A stretch of 28,168 nucleotides of DNA from Verrucomicrobiota bacterium (GTDB taxonomy: Bacteria > Verrucomicrobiota > Verrucomicrobiia > Opitutales > Opitutaceae): the NCBI GenBank assembly GCA_023430825.1, contig JAEYYL010000014.1:1-28168 (forward strand). The letters run 5' to 3'. Positions 1 through 7,240 of the stretch are shown one piece after another. Position numbers and translations under genes: made by a program. The stretch's first letter is position 1. The number at the start of each line of letters is the position of its first letter. The notes beneath the pieces are model-generated. The model was given only the letters and a program-made list of their open reading frames with translations, did not search any database and was not told the origin of the DNA.

Positions 1-86
1 GTGGCCGGCCCCCGCCCTGCCCCCTATGCCCTAGGTTTTCCGCCCCACCGTCCGATAACTCGCTGGGTTCTCATCTCCGCCCTAAC

Positions 87-105
87 GGCGTCGCGTAGCG
101 ACGCC
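87..105. repeat. Perfect 8-bp hairpin
   Basis: GGCGTCGC, loop GTA, GCGACGCC. It lies just 3' of the minus-strand reductase gene. There is no T-tract on either side, so it looks more like a dispersed palindrome than a rho-independent terminator. The rest of positions 1-123 shows no convincing gene. Confidence 0.5.
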
Positions 106-123
106 TGTCGCCACGCGCCCCGC

Positions 124-957
124 TCACCCCTGCGCCAGCAACTTGATCACCGCCGAATAATCCTCGTCGCCCAGCCCGCGCGCCTCCGCCGTCTTCAACG
201 CCTCGCGCAGCGCCTCCAGCACCGGGAAATCCGCACAACCGGCCGTCGCCGACGCCAGCCGCATATCCTTATGCAGATGCTTGATCGAAAACTGCGGCGC
301 AAAATCTCCCGCCCGCAGCTTCGGCTCCTTCAATTTCACCAGCCCCGAATAACTCACGTTCTGCGCCAGCGCGCTGAAAAACACGTCGTCGCTCACCCCC
401 GCCGTCCGCGCCATCGTCAACGCCTCCGCCAGCCCCTGCATCTGCGCCGCGATGTTCAGGTTCATCGCCAGCTTGAACGTGCACGCCTGCTCGTTTGTCC
501 CGATCACGATCCGCTTCGCCGAAATCGTCGCCAGCACCGGCTCCAACTCCGCGATCAACCCATGATCGCCCCCGAGATAAAACACCGTCTGCTTCTGCTC
601 CGCCGCCGGCTTGCTGCCCGTGAACAACGCCGCGAGAAACCGCGCCCCCGTCGCCGCCACCTGCGCCTCGAACTTCGCGCTGCTCACCGCATCGATCGTG
701 CTCGATTGCACCACGACCTTCCCCGGTCCCAGCTTCGGTAAGATCCGCGTCAACACGCCCTCCACCGCCGCCGGATCGGCCACGACGATCTGAATCACGT
801 CCGCCGCCTCCGCCACCGCCTCGGGCGTCTCCTTCCAGCCCGGCACGTCCGGCTTCGGCGTCCGATTCCACGTCGCCGCGAGCAAGCCCGCCGCCGCGTA
901 ATTCCTCGCCCACACTTCCCCGATGATCCCCAGACCGATGATGCCGACTTTGTTCAT
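124..957 (-). CDS. NAD(P)-dependent beta-hydroxyacid dehydrogenase / glyoxylate-succinic semialdehyde reductase-like
   Basis: 277 residues, the usual length for the 3-hydroxyisobutyrate dehydrogenase superfamily. The N-terminal Rossmann fold opens with MNKVGIIGLGIIG (GxGxxG at 8-13). NRT at 31-33 follows beta-2, and its Arg suggests NADPH preference. SSTID (86-90) is the substrate-loop motif. GSKPAAEQ (114-121) matches the loop typical of glyoxylate/succinic-semialdehyde reductases better than the DAPVSGG loop of classic HIBADH. The family's catalytic Lys is K162, in FKLAMN. The start was set at 957 because the Rossmann strand begins there; an ATG 12 codons upstream would add an unrelated tail. 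The gene lies 61 bp downstream of the SMP-30-like gene in the same direction and may be co-transcribed with it. The substrate is not determinable from sequence. Confidence 0.85.
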   Translation of the reverse strand: MNKVGIIGLGIIGEVWARNYAAAGLLAATWNRTPKPDVPGWKETPEAVAEAADVIQIVVADPAAVEGVLTRILPKLGPGKVVVQSSTIDAVSSAKFEAQVAATGARFLAALFTGSKPAAEQKQTVFYLGGDHGLIAELEPVLATISAKRIVIGTNEQACTFKLAMNLNIAAQMQGLAEALTMARTAGVSDDVFFSALAQNVSYSGLVKLKEPKLRAGDFAPQFSIKHLHKDMRLASATAGCADFPVLEALREALKTAEARGLGDEDYSAVIKLLAQG

Positions 958-1018
958 AAATTTTGCCCGAAACCAAACACACCGCCCGTCCAATCACAAC
1001 CCTCTGCCCCGCGGCGCC

Positions 1019-1861
1019 TCACTTCGCGCCCTTCAACGCATACGCCACGACGCTGTTCTGGAAAAACGTCGGCACGTAAACCGTGCGCGTTGCCGGATCG
1101 TAGCCGATGTCCGCCGCATTGATCTTCTGCTCTCGCGTGTCGAGCAGCGTCTCGCGCCCGCCCGCCGCCGTGACGTAATGCACCGTGCCGCTCCAGCACG
1201 ACACCAGGAAATCGCCGTTGCCCACCGGCTCGATCCCGTCGATCCCGCCGCCCATGCCGTCCGCGATCAGGCGCAGCGTTTTGTCTCCATTTACCTGATA
1301 CAACCCCTGGCCGTCGACCACGTAGAGCGCCTTGTCGTGCGCCAGCACGCCGTTCGGTCCCTTCAGGTTCTCCAGCATCGCGACCGGCTCGCCGTTCTCG
1401 ATCCGGTAAAGTTTCTTGTCCTGCGAATCCGTCACATACACCACGCCCTGCCGGTCGATCGCCACGTCGTTCAAGCCCTTCGCGCCCGGCACCTCGATCC
1501 GCGCTGCGATCTCGCCCTTCTCCACGTCGATCACGACGACTTCCGTCAGATCTCCGACGTAAAGATGCTTTTCCCACAGCGCCATGCCCTTCGGCGCCTG
1601 CAACCCGCTCACCCAGTCCACCGCAATGACCTTGCCGTCCAATCCCACCTTGCCGACCGAGCCCTTGTCGTCCCGGCCCCACGGCTCGCCGTCGATATTC
1701 GTCACGTAAAGCACCTTCCGCTCCGCGTCGAAGAGCACCGATTCCGGCACCTTCAACGTCGCGGCGCTCTCCCATTTTTTCTCGAGCGTCGGCTTTTGGG
1801 CGAACAGGGAAACCGCGGAGCACACCGCGATCAGGGCCAGGAGGCAGGTTTTCGTCTTCAT
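1019..1861 (-). CDS. Exported SMP-30/gluconolactonase-like beta-propeller protein
   Basis: 280 residues. Residues 1-21 (MKTKTCLLALIAVCSAVSLFA) form a Sec signal peptide with likely cleavage before QKP. The mature part has repeated blades of the type 'GLNDVAIDRQGVVYVTDS', 'GPNGVLA' and 'DGIEPVGNGDFLVS', as in SMP-30/gluconolactonase/LRE-like and NHL-type six-bladed propellers. Enzymes of this fold hydrolyse sugar lactones or organophosphates using a bound divalent metal. Here the Glu of VPESVLF and the Asn of GLNDVA are candidate ligands, but no assignment beyond the fold is safe. The start was chosen because it is the first ATG giving a clean signal peptide; the frame stays open upstream into non-coding-looking sequence. 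The gene lies 74 bp downstream of the phospholipase D-like gene, so both may act in the periplasm from one transcript. Confidence 0.8.
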   Translation of the reverse strand: MKTKTCLLALIAVCSAVSLFAQKPTLEKKWESAATLKVPESVLFDAERKVLYVTNIDGEPWGRDDKGSVGKVGLDGKVIAVDWVSGLQAPKGMALWEKHLYVGDLTEVVVIDVEKGEIAARIEVPGAKGLNDVAIDRQGVVYVTDSQDKKLYRIENGEPVAMLENLKGPNGVLAHDKALYVVDGQGLYQVNGDKTLRLIADGMGGGIDGIEPVGNGDFLVSCWSGTVHYVTAAGGRETLLDTREQKINAADIGYDPATRTVYVPTFFQNSVVAYALKGAK

Positions 1862-1935
1862 GGGGATATGCTGTTCAGACGCACCAACGCGGTATCGGGT
1901 TCGCCGCCCGCGACGATCCCGATCCGCTTTCGGCG

Positions 1936-3642
1936 TCATAAAACCGGCGTCAGCGGTGATCCGACCGCCTTGTAGAGCCGCGTCAGGATCTCCTTCGTGC
2001 TCCAGCCTTCCCGCGCGCCCGGAAACACGCCGGCCTCCCGGTAGTTCTCGTGAAACGCCGGATCGCTCGGCGGCACCACGCGGCCGCCCGGCCGCAGCTC
2101 GAAGCTGCTCGTGTTTTGGATCGGCCACACCTCCAGCGGACTGAGCGACAGCACGCCGCCGAGCAGGCCGTTCACCGCCTCGAGCCGCAAAGGCATCGAC
2201 CGCCGCGCGATCACCCAGCTGTTCTCCGGTCGCAGGTCGTCCTCGATCTCCGCCCGCAACGCCTGCGCCAGCGCCGCGTCCTCGATCAGCAACCCGACTT
2301 CCGTATTCAAATTTTCAGAACGCGGATCGAGATTATACGAGCCGATGAACGCGATCCGGTCGTCGACCACGAACGACTTCGCGTGGATACACAAAAACGG
2401 CAGCTCCGCCGGCGCACCCGCCGCCGCCCGCGCCTGCGCACGCGCCGCCATCTCGTCCCGCCGCGGAAACAGCACTGCCATCGACGCGGGCTCCGGCCGG
2501 AACTCATGCACCTCCAGCCCGAGATCCTGCACGTAACGATTCCGCAGCCGGTAGTTCGCCGAATAGGCGAGGATGTTGTCCGTCGAACCAAAGCTGTTCG
2601 TCGACACTCGAATCCTCAGCCCCGGCCGCCGCCGCTTCATACCTTCGAACACCGACCGCGCCGGCCGGCTCAACACGAGATACGGCGTCTGCACCACCAC
2701 GCTCTCCTCCGCGCGCTCCAACACCTGCTTCAGCTCGCGCGTGATCCGTGCCGTCCTCGTGAAGAAAAACCCCCGCCGCTTCCCCGGCTCGTCACTGATG
2801 AACTCCACCTTCTCCACCGCCCGCAACCGCGCGCCGAATCGTTCCGCCATCACCGCCGGATCGTCCGCCTCGCGCTCCAGCTCGCCGAAGAATCCCCCGA
2901 AATCGTAATCCGCCCGCGACGTATAACGCCGAAACGTCCCGCGCGCGATCACCGCCGCCACGTCGTCCAGTTCGCCGCCCGCCACCGCGTGACGAAAGTT
3001 CCAAAACGTCTCGAACGATTCCACCGCCGCACGCGCCAGCGGCCCGATCGCGAGCACATCGCGGTCGCGAAAATTCAGCCCGGTCGCGTGATCGAAATAC
3101 GCGTTCTCCACATTGCGCCCACCCGTGATCAACGCCGCGCCGTCGACCACCATGATCTTGTTGTGCATCCGCTGATTCATCGCGCGAAACGACAGCACGC
3201 CCGCCACCGCCGTGTGCATCAGCGAAGGCCGGCTTCGCCCCAGCGTCGGCCGGTGCAGCTTCAGCGCGAGGTTCGGGTGCGCCGTCGCGACGAACGCCAC
3301 GATGTCCGGATCCTGATCCGAAAACAAATGATCCACCAGCAGCCGCACTTTCACGCCGCGCCGCGCCGCCTCGATCAGTTCGTAGATCATCAGCCGCCCG
3401 CACTCGTCGTTGCTCCAGATGAAGGTCTGCACGTCGATCGACACCTTCGCCTGCCGGATCAGGTGCACGCGCAACAACAACGCATCGTAACCCCCGCTCA
3501 CGATCGCCACCCGATTCACCTCCGCCGACGACGCATCGAACAGCGGCGACTCCGCCGCCCGCCCGACTCCCGCGACTGCAAACCACAAGATCAACCAACC
3601 ACGAATGGACACGAATCGACACGAATAAAAACGACCAGGCAT
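1936..3642 (-). CDS. Exported phospholipase D-family protein (cardiolipin synthase-like)
   Basis: 568 residues from the chosen start. It has two HKD (HxKxxxxD) phosphodiesterase motifs: MHNKIMVVD (H160, K162, D167), followed by GGRN, and IHAKSFVVDD (H420, K422, D427), followed by GSYNLDPRSENLNTE. The two half-sites form one active site in the PLD superfamily. The long interdomain and the GSYNLDPRS tail resemble ClsC/YmdC-type cardiolipin synthases and related exported PLDs, so transphosphatidylation or phospholipid hydrolysis is the likely chemistry. The N-terminus (basic RFYSCRFVSIR, then GWLILWFAVAGVG, then RAAES) reads as a signal peptide. The ATG at 3642 was preferred to 3708 for this reason; a GTG at 3612 would also give a signal peptide. 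Oddly, the SCRFVSIRGW codons are the left arm of a dispersed inverted repeat, so repeat DNA encodes part of the signal peptide. Confidence 0.87.
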   Translation of the reverse strand: MPGRFYSCRFVSIRGWLILWFAVAGVGRAAESPLFDASSAEVNRVAIVSGGYDALLLRVHLIRQAKVSIDVQTFIWSNDECGRLMIYELIEAARRGVKVRLLVDHLFSDQDPDIVAFVATAHPNLALKLHRPTLGRSRPSLMHTAVAGVLSFRAMNQRMHNKIMVVDGAALITGGRNVENAYFDHATGLNFRDRDVLAIGPLARAAVESFETFWNFRHAVAGGELDDVAAVIARGTFRRYTSRADYDFGGFFGELEREADDPAVMAERFGARLRAVEKVEFISDEPGKRRGFFFTRTARITRELKQVLERAEESVVVQTPYLVLSRPARSVFEGMKRRRPGLRIRVSTNSFGSTDNILAYSANYRLRNRYVQDLGLEVHEFRPEPASMAVLFPRRDEMAARAQARAAAGAPAELPFLCIHAKSFVVDDRIAFIGSYNLDPRSENLNTEVGLLIEDAALAQALRAEIEDDLRPENSWVIARRSMPLRLEAVNGLLGGVLSLSPLEVWPIQNTSSFELRPGGRVVPPSDPAFHENYREAGVFPGAREGWSTKEILTRLYKAVGSPLTPVL

Positions 3643-3683
3643 CCCGGTCCGCCCTTCGTGTCCCTTCGTGTCCATTCGTGGTT
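3597..3683. repeat. Long inverted repeat of the TTCGTGTCCA family, overlapping the PLD gene start
   Basis: The arms at 3597-3625 and 3655-3683 match in 27 of 29 positions when one is reverse-complemented; the loop is about 29 nt. Each arm is three 10-bp units of the type ATTCGTGTCC, the last ending in GTGGTT. The element covers the annotated start codon of the phospholipase D-like gene and encodes residues 7-16 of its signal peptide. Confidence 0.85.
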
Positions 3684-3740
3684 CAAAAACTCCGATCCCA
3701 TGCAACACCGATAGACCCCCGGCCGCCGTCTTTCTCGATC

Positions 3741-3771
3741 AATCCGTGTCCATCCGTGTTCATCCGTGGTT
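3741..3771 (+). repeat. Third, single copy of the 10-bp-period repeat (ATCCGTGTCC variant)
   Basis: Three 10-bp units (ATCCGTGTCC, ATCCGTGTTC, ATCCGTGGTT) followed by AAAAAATT. It has the same orientation as the right arm at 3655-3683, with a T-to-C change in every unit. It lies in the 301-bp gap between the PLD-like gene start and the nucleoside phosphorylase stop if the PLD start is 3642. I see no gene in that gap. Confidence 0.75.
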
Positions 3772-3792
3772 AAAAAATTCCGGCGGCCTCCC

Positions 3793-4491
3793 TCACCCCA
3801 AAATCTCCAGCATCCGCGAAAACAGCCGATTCACCTTCGCCTGATTGTCCTTCACCAGGTCCTTGAACTTCGCGAAGTCGATCTCCGTGCCCTCGAGCCC
3901 GTTCGCATAATTGTCGATCAACGCCAGCGAATTATACCGCAGCCCGATCTCGCCGCACAAATCCGCCTCGTGCGCCGCCGTCATGCCGACGACGTCCCCC
4001 CAGCTCTGCACGATCCGGATCTCCGCCTTCGTCTCGAACCGCGGTCCGCGAAACTGCACATAAACCTTGCCCGGATGAATCGTGAACTCCGGCGCGAGTC
4101 GCTCGATCAGCATCGGCACGAGATTGTTCGCGATGCCCGGCGCGCCGCCTTTCAGCTCGCGATCGAAAAACGTCATCGGCCCCTGCTGGATGCACACGTA
4201 ATCGCTGCACGACACGAACGTCCCCGGCGGCAGCTCCTTCTTCAGCGAGCCCACCGAGTTCAACGACACGATGTCCGCGTAGCCGAGGTCCGCCAGCGCG
4301 CGGATGTTCGCCCGGTAATTGATCGAGTGCGGCGGCAGCGGAAACGCATAACCGTGCCGGTTGATCAGCGCGAAATCGCCCTTCGTCTTATACGTCACGT
4401 CGCCATAAGGCGTCGCCACCGTCTTCACCTCCCACGCCGCGAACAGCGTGGAATTCACAATGCTCGTCCCACTGATAAACGCGACTTTCAT
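3793..4491 (-). CDS. Purine nucleoside phosphorylase, MTAP/PNP family
   Basis: 232 residues. The PNP/MTAP trimeric-phosphorylase signatures appear in order: GTS near residue 8-10 (phosphate loop), RHG (45-47), PPHSINYRANI (53-63), RGPRFET (148-154), GDVVGMT (165-171) followed by a Glu, and IDNYANG (192-198). These enzymes cleave a purine nucleoside with phosphate to base plus ribose-1-phosphate (or methylthioribose-1-phosphate). In the family, Asp at the base-contact site favours adenine and Asn favours 6-oxopurines. The DNYANG loop has an Asn at a plausible position, so a hypoxanthine/guanine substrate is possible, but this is inference. At 232 residues it is shorter than the 260-290 usual for MTAP. 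The start at 4491 begins directly with the first beta strand (MKVAFISG). The leader contains a 57-bp element also present upstream of phhB. Confidence 0.85.
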   Translation of the reverse strand: MKVAFISGTSIVNSTLFAAWEVKTVATPYGDVTYKTKGDFALINRHGYAFPLPPHSINYRANIRALADLGYADIVSLNSVGSLKKELPPGTFVSCSDYVCIQQGPMTFFDRELKGGAPGIANNLVPMLIERLAPEFTIHPGKVYVQFRGPRFETKAEIRIVQSWGDVVGMTAAHEADLCGEIGLRYNSLALIDNYANGLEGTEIDFAKFKDLVKDNQAKVNRLFSRMLEILG

Positions 4492-4577
4492 CCCCGCGAG
4501 TCAGCCCCGCCCAAACGCAATGACAACGCGAAACCTCCCGCGCCGCCTCCTCCTACCACCTCCCCGCCACCTCTCCG

Positions 4578-4634
4578 CCCCGCACCCCCATCCATTGTCA
4601 TATAATAGATGACAAACTCCGCGCCGCCTCCGCC
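4578..4634. promoter_or_regulatory. 57-bp element, copy 1, with palindrome TTGTCAT-N7-ATGACAA
   Basis: The central palindrome at 4595-4615 has perfect 7-bp arms and spacer ATAATAG. The whole 57-bp segment is repeated at 5126-5182 with only two mismatches. It begins 87 nt upstream of the nucleoside phosphorylase start codon. The palindrome is AT-rich in a very GC-rich region, consistent with a repressor or activator site or a promoter core, but no regulator can be named. I see no gene in the 250-bp gap (4492-4741) apart from this element. Confidence 0.6.
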
Positions 4635-4741
4635 GTCCCGACGACGCCCGCCGTCCCCCGCCGCGCATCTCGCGTTCGCGCTTCCAAGCCCCACCCGAAA
4701 CGCAAACCCCCAACTCGAAACCGCCGCCCCTCCGGGCGCGC

Positions 4742-5035
4742 CTACACCCACGCGATCTTTTCGAACCGCGTGGCCAACTCCACATCCTTCGCCGTCACCG
4801 TGCCACCCGCGTCGTGCGTGTTCAGCCGCACGGAGACCTTGCTGTAAACATTGGTCCACTCCGGATGATGATTCAGCCCCTCGGCCTCGAAGCCCGCGCG
4901 CACCATGAAACTCATCGCTTCCCGAAAACTTCCGAACTCGAACTCCTTCGCGAGCGCGTCGCGCTTAAACCGCCACCCGGGCAACTTCGTCAATGCCTCG
5001 TCGATTTTCTTTTTCGTCAGCGTCGCTTTGGCCAT
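4742..5035 (-). CDS. phhB: Pterin-4a-carbinolamine dehydratase
   Basis: 97 residues, the normal size for PCD/DCoH. The family motif is intact: E52-GLNHHPEW (H56, H57, P58), then SVRLNTHDAG (H74) and TAKD (D84). The three His are the catalytic/pterin-binding residues of known PCDs. The enzyme dehydrates 4a-hydroxytetrahydrobiopterin, usually after an aromatic amino acid hydroxylase turnover. No hydroxylase is in this window, so the physiological partner is unknown; a role with another pterin or molybdopterin enzyme is possible. The start at 5035 (MAKATLTKKKID) matches the normal N-terminus; the frame remains open upstream through the palindromic repeat, which is not coding. Its leader shares the 57-bp palindromic element with the downstream phosphorylase gene, suggesting joint control. 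Confidence 0.92.
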   Translation of the reverse strand: MAKATLTKKKIDEALTKLPGWRFKRDALAKEFEFGSFREAMSFMVRAGFEAEGLNHHPEWTNVYSKVSVRLNTHDAGGTVTAKDVELATRFEKIAWV

Positions 5036-5125
5036 CCCGCCACCGTGCGCACCGCGCCCCGCCCTGCAACCCGCCTCACGCTTCTTTTCCGACCGACCGC
5101 TCCCGCCGCCCACCCGACCATTCCA

Positions 5126-5182
5126 CCCCGCGCCCCCATCCATTGTCATATAATAGATGACAATCTCCGCGCCGCCTCCGCC
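5126..5182. promoter_or_regulatory. 57-bp element, copy 2, with palindrome TTGTCAT-N7-ATGACAA
   Basis: It matches 4578-4634 in 55 of 57 positions. The palindrome is at 5143-5163. It begins 91 nt upstream of the phhB start codon, almost the same spacing as copy 1 has to its gene. Confidence 0.6.
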
Positions 5183-5213
5183 CAACCCCAACCCTCCGCA
5201 GCCCCCGGCACAT

Positions 5214-5232
5214 TGTCATATAATGTATGACA
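5214..5232. promoter_or_regulatory. Third, diverged palindrome TGTCATA-N5-TATGACA
   Basis: Perfect 7-bp arms around TAATG. It shares ATTGTCATATAAT with the two 57-bp elements but not their flanks. It is 150 bp upstream of the uppS start and 178 bp upstream of phhB. Conservation of arm symmetry despite sequence change (spacer 5 instead of 7) argues for dimeric protein binding. Confidence 0.5.
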
Positions 5233-5382
5233 TTCTTCCCGGTGCTCCGCGCCCCGCCCGGCGCGCGCTGGCTCGATGCACCACCAGCTCCGCGCACCCC
5301 CGTGCGCTCGCATGGCCCGGAGCACGCCCGCGAAGCCGGCTTGTCAAACCTACCAGCGGCTTCCTAACTCGCCCCGCTGAGC

Positions 5383-6144
5383 ATGTCATCATCCGCCGTC
5401 CGCCCCGCTTCCTCCGTCCCGGCCCACGTTGCCATCATCATGGACGGCAACGGCCGCTGGGCCAAACAACGCGGCCTCCCCCGCATCGAGGGCCACCGCC
5501 GCGGCGTCGAGACCGTGCGCACCGTCACCTTCGCTGCGCGCGACCTCGGCGTGAAAATGCTCACGCTCTACGCCTTTTCCGTCGAAAACTGGAAGCGCCC
5601 GCAGGACGAGGTCGGCGCCCTCATGGGCCTGCTCGAGTTCTATCTGCGCAAGGAACTCGAGACCTTCGTCCGCGATCGCGTTCGCCTGCGCACCATCGGC
5701 CGCACCGCCGACCTGCCCGCCGGCGTCCAAAAACTTCTCCGCACCACCATCGAGGAAACGAAGGACTTCCCCGATTACACCCTCGTCCTCGCCCTCAACT
5801 ACGGCGCGCGCACGGAGGTCGTCGACGCCGCCCGCGCCTACGCCGCCGCCGTTGCCGCCGGCACGGAAAAACTCAACGACAGCTCCTGGGACACGTTCAG
5901 CCGCTACCTCTATACCGGCGGCCTGCCCGATCCCGATCTGGTCATTCGCACCTCCGGCGAAACCCGCCTGAGCAACTTCCTTCTCATGCAAGGCGCCTAC
6001 GCCGAATACGTTTTCACCCCGGTCCTCTGGCCCGATTTCACCAAGGCCGACCTCGCCGCCGCCATCGCCGACTACAACCGCCGCGAACGCCGCTTCGGCC
6101 AGACCAGCGAACAGGTGAAACCCATCGCCGCCGCGACGAAATAG
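5383..6144 (+). CDS. uppS: Isoprenyl transferase (undecaprenyl diphosphate synthase)
   Basis: 253 residues, normal for cis-prenyltransferases. It condenses isopentenyl diphosphate onto farnesyl diphosphate to make the lipid carrier precursor for peptidoglycan and other envelope polymers. All family motifs are visible: HVAIIMDGNGRWA with catalytic D21, GHRRG after it, SVENWKRP, LNYGAR, PDLVIRTSGETRLSNFLL, and YAEYVFTPVLWPDF near the C-terminus (metal-binding Glu in AEY). ATG 5383 leaves a 13-residue leader before the first strand, as is common. It opens the uppS-cdsA-dxr-rseP cluster, a gene order conserved across many bacteria that couples envelope lipid carriers with isoprenoid supply. Confidence 0.96.
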   Translation: MSSSAVRPASSVPAHVAIIMDGNGRWAKQRGLPRIEGHRRGVETVRTVTFAARDLGVKMLTLYAFSVENWKRPQDEVGALMGLLEFYLRKELETFVRDRVRLRTIGRTADLPAGVQKLLRTTIEETKDFPDYTLVLALNYGARTEVVDAARAYAAAVAAGTEKLNDSSWDTFSRYLYTGGLPDPDLVIRTSGETRLSNFLLMQGAYAEYVFTPVLWPDFTKADLAAAIADYNRRERRFGQTSEQVKPIAAATK

Positions 6145-6175
6145 CGCCGTCCGTCGTCTTTCTTCTCCCTGGAGC

Positions 6176-6192
6176 CGCGGCGCCCCGCCGCG
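6176..6192. repeat. Hairpin after uppS (CGCGGCG-CCC-CGCCGCG)
   Basis: Perfect 7-bp stem, loop CCC, preceded by TGGAGC as in the hairpin at 22471. It lies 31 nt after the uppS stop and is followed only by ATTT, so it is at best a weak terminator. The remaining uppS-cdsA gap (153 bp) shows nothing else. Confidence 0.5.
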
Positions 6193-6297
6193 ATTTCCCG
6201 CCTCCCGCCCGCCCCTCTCGCGCCTCCGCCTCCGCCGCGAACTTCCCTCATTTTTCGAACCGCCGACCGTTCCCCGGTCTATCCTTCAACACCCATC

Positions 6298-7149
6298 ATG
6301 GCCAAACGCATCCTGAGCACCGTCCTTCTCTGGGCGCTCGTCGTCGGTTCGCTCGTCGTTTTCCGCACCGAGGGCGGCGTCGCGCTGATCACGCTCATCT
6401 CCGTGCTCACGCTCCGCGAGTTCTTCAAACTCCTGCAGGGCGCCGGCCTCGCGCCCTTCGACAAGCTCGGCATGACCCTCGGCGGTCTCGTCACCGCCGC
6501 GCCCTATCTCGAAACCGTCGGCTTCCTCCACGCCCTGCCCCTCACGATCACCGCCTCGCACGTCCTCGCGATCGGCGTGATCGTCTTCTCGATCCGCATC
6601 CTCGGCGAACGCGAACCGCACAACCGCGTCGAAGCCCTCGCCGCCACGCTGTTCGGCCTCGTTTACGTCGCCTTCATGCTGCACTACCTCGTGCGCATCG
6701 TCACGCCGCTGCCCGGCGACACCATCGGCGCCACCGGCCGCCTGCTCCTTTTCGTGTGGCTCGTCGCCGTGTCCAAATTCTGCGACGTCGGCGCGCTGCT
6801 CACCGGCCTCGCCTTCGGCAAACACAAGATGTCGCCCACCATCAGCCCGAAAAAAACCTGGGAGGGCGCCGTCGGCGGCGTGCTCGTCTCCATGGGTGTC
6901 GGCGCCGGCATCGCCTGGCTCGCGCGCGATCACTTTCCCGTCCACCTCACGCCGCTCATCGCCGCGCTCGTCGCCGCGCCGATCGCCTTGGTCGGCATCG
7001 TCTCCGACCTCATCGAATCCGTCATCAAGCGCCGCGCCGCCATCAAGGACTCCGGCGGCATCATCCCCGGCATCGGCGGCATGTTCGACGTGAGCGACAG
7101 CCTCATCCTCACGGCTCCGCTCGGCTTCTTCCTCTTCGGGCTCGCCTAA
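6298..7149 (+). CDS. cdsA: Phosphatidate cytidylyltransferase (CDP-diglyceride synthase)
   Basis: 283 residues with about seven hydrophobic segments: an integral membrane protein making CDP-diacylglycerol from CTP and phosphatidate. Conserved features are SKFCDVGALLTG..FGKHKMSPTISPKKTWEG (S159, D163, then 174-190) and the C-terminal signature beginning SVIKRRAAIKDSG (241-253). The usual end of that signature, PGHGGxxDRxDS, here reads PGIGGMFDVSDS: the His is Ile and the Arg is Val. The Asp residues D251 and D264 remain. Similar replacements are, to my knowledge, seen in some planctomycete/verrucomicrobial CdsA, so I take it as active. It sits between uppS and dxr, 153 bp after uppS. Confidence 0.93.
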   Translation: MAKRILSTVLLWALVVGSLVVFRTEGGVALITLISVLTLREFFKLLQGAGLAPFDKLGMTLGGLVTAAPYLETVGFLHALPLTITASHVLAIGVIVFSIRILGEREPHNRVEALAATLFGLVYVAFMLHYLVRIVTPLPGDTIGATGRLLLFVWLVAVSKFCDVGALLTGLAFGKHKMSPTISPKKTWEGAVGGVLVSMGVGAGIAWLARDHFPVHLTPLIAALVAAPIALVGIVSDLIESVIKRRAAIKDSGGIIPGIGGMFDVSDSLILTAPLGFFLFGLA

Positions 7150-7150
7150 A

Positions 7151-7240
7151 ATCGTGCTCGTCATCGTGCTCCTGCTCGTGATCGGTTGAGCGTTTCCGTT
7201 CAACCGCGATCACGATCCAGAGCACGACTCCGAGCACGAT
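7151..7240. repeat. 90-nt inverted repeat spanning the cdsA-dxr gap and the dxr start codon
   Basis: The left arm 7151-7192 and right arm 7197-7240 pair over about 42 positions with a 2-nt bulge and several mismatches; the loop is TTTC. Both arms are built from ATCGTGCTC-like units (right arm: GAGCACGAT). It starts one base after the cdsA stop codon (7147-7149) and its last two bases are the A and T of the dxr ATG. In mRNA it would fold into a long hairpin immediately 5' of, and touching, the dxr start. Confidence 0.85.

Larger units (their letters stand above)
5036..5382. other. Divergent intergenic region phhB / uppS (347 bp)
   Basis: I find no coding sequence here. It holds the second 57-bp element (5126-5182) and a third, divergent palindrome (5214-5232). 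Nearer uppS, a TTGTCA at 5341-5346 could be a -35 box, but the hexamer at the expected -10 position (TAACTC at 5365) is poor. Confidence 0.6.

Noticed and set aside
3643..3708. Longer start for the phospholipase D-like protein at 3708
   Set aside because: The extra 22 residues are translated from the right arm of the inverted repeat and would put charged residues in front of the signal peptide.
2050..3714. 554-codon frame opposite the phospholipase D-like gene, and 674-codon frame at 5157-7181 over uppS/cdsA
   Set aside because: Both are Arg/Pro/His-rich shadows without motifs; the real genes have intact catalytic signatures.
5036..5191. Longer start for phhB and a small peptide reading VIYYMTMDGGAG
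   Set aside because: The same peptide appears upstream of the phosphorylase gene only because the 57-bp element is duplicated; the DNA palindrome, not the peptide, is the conserved signal.
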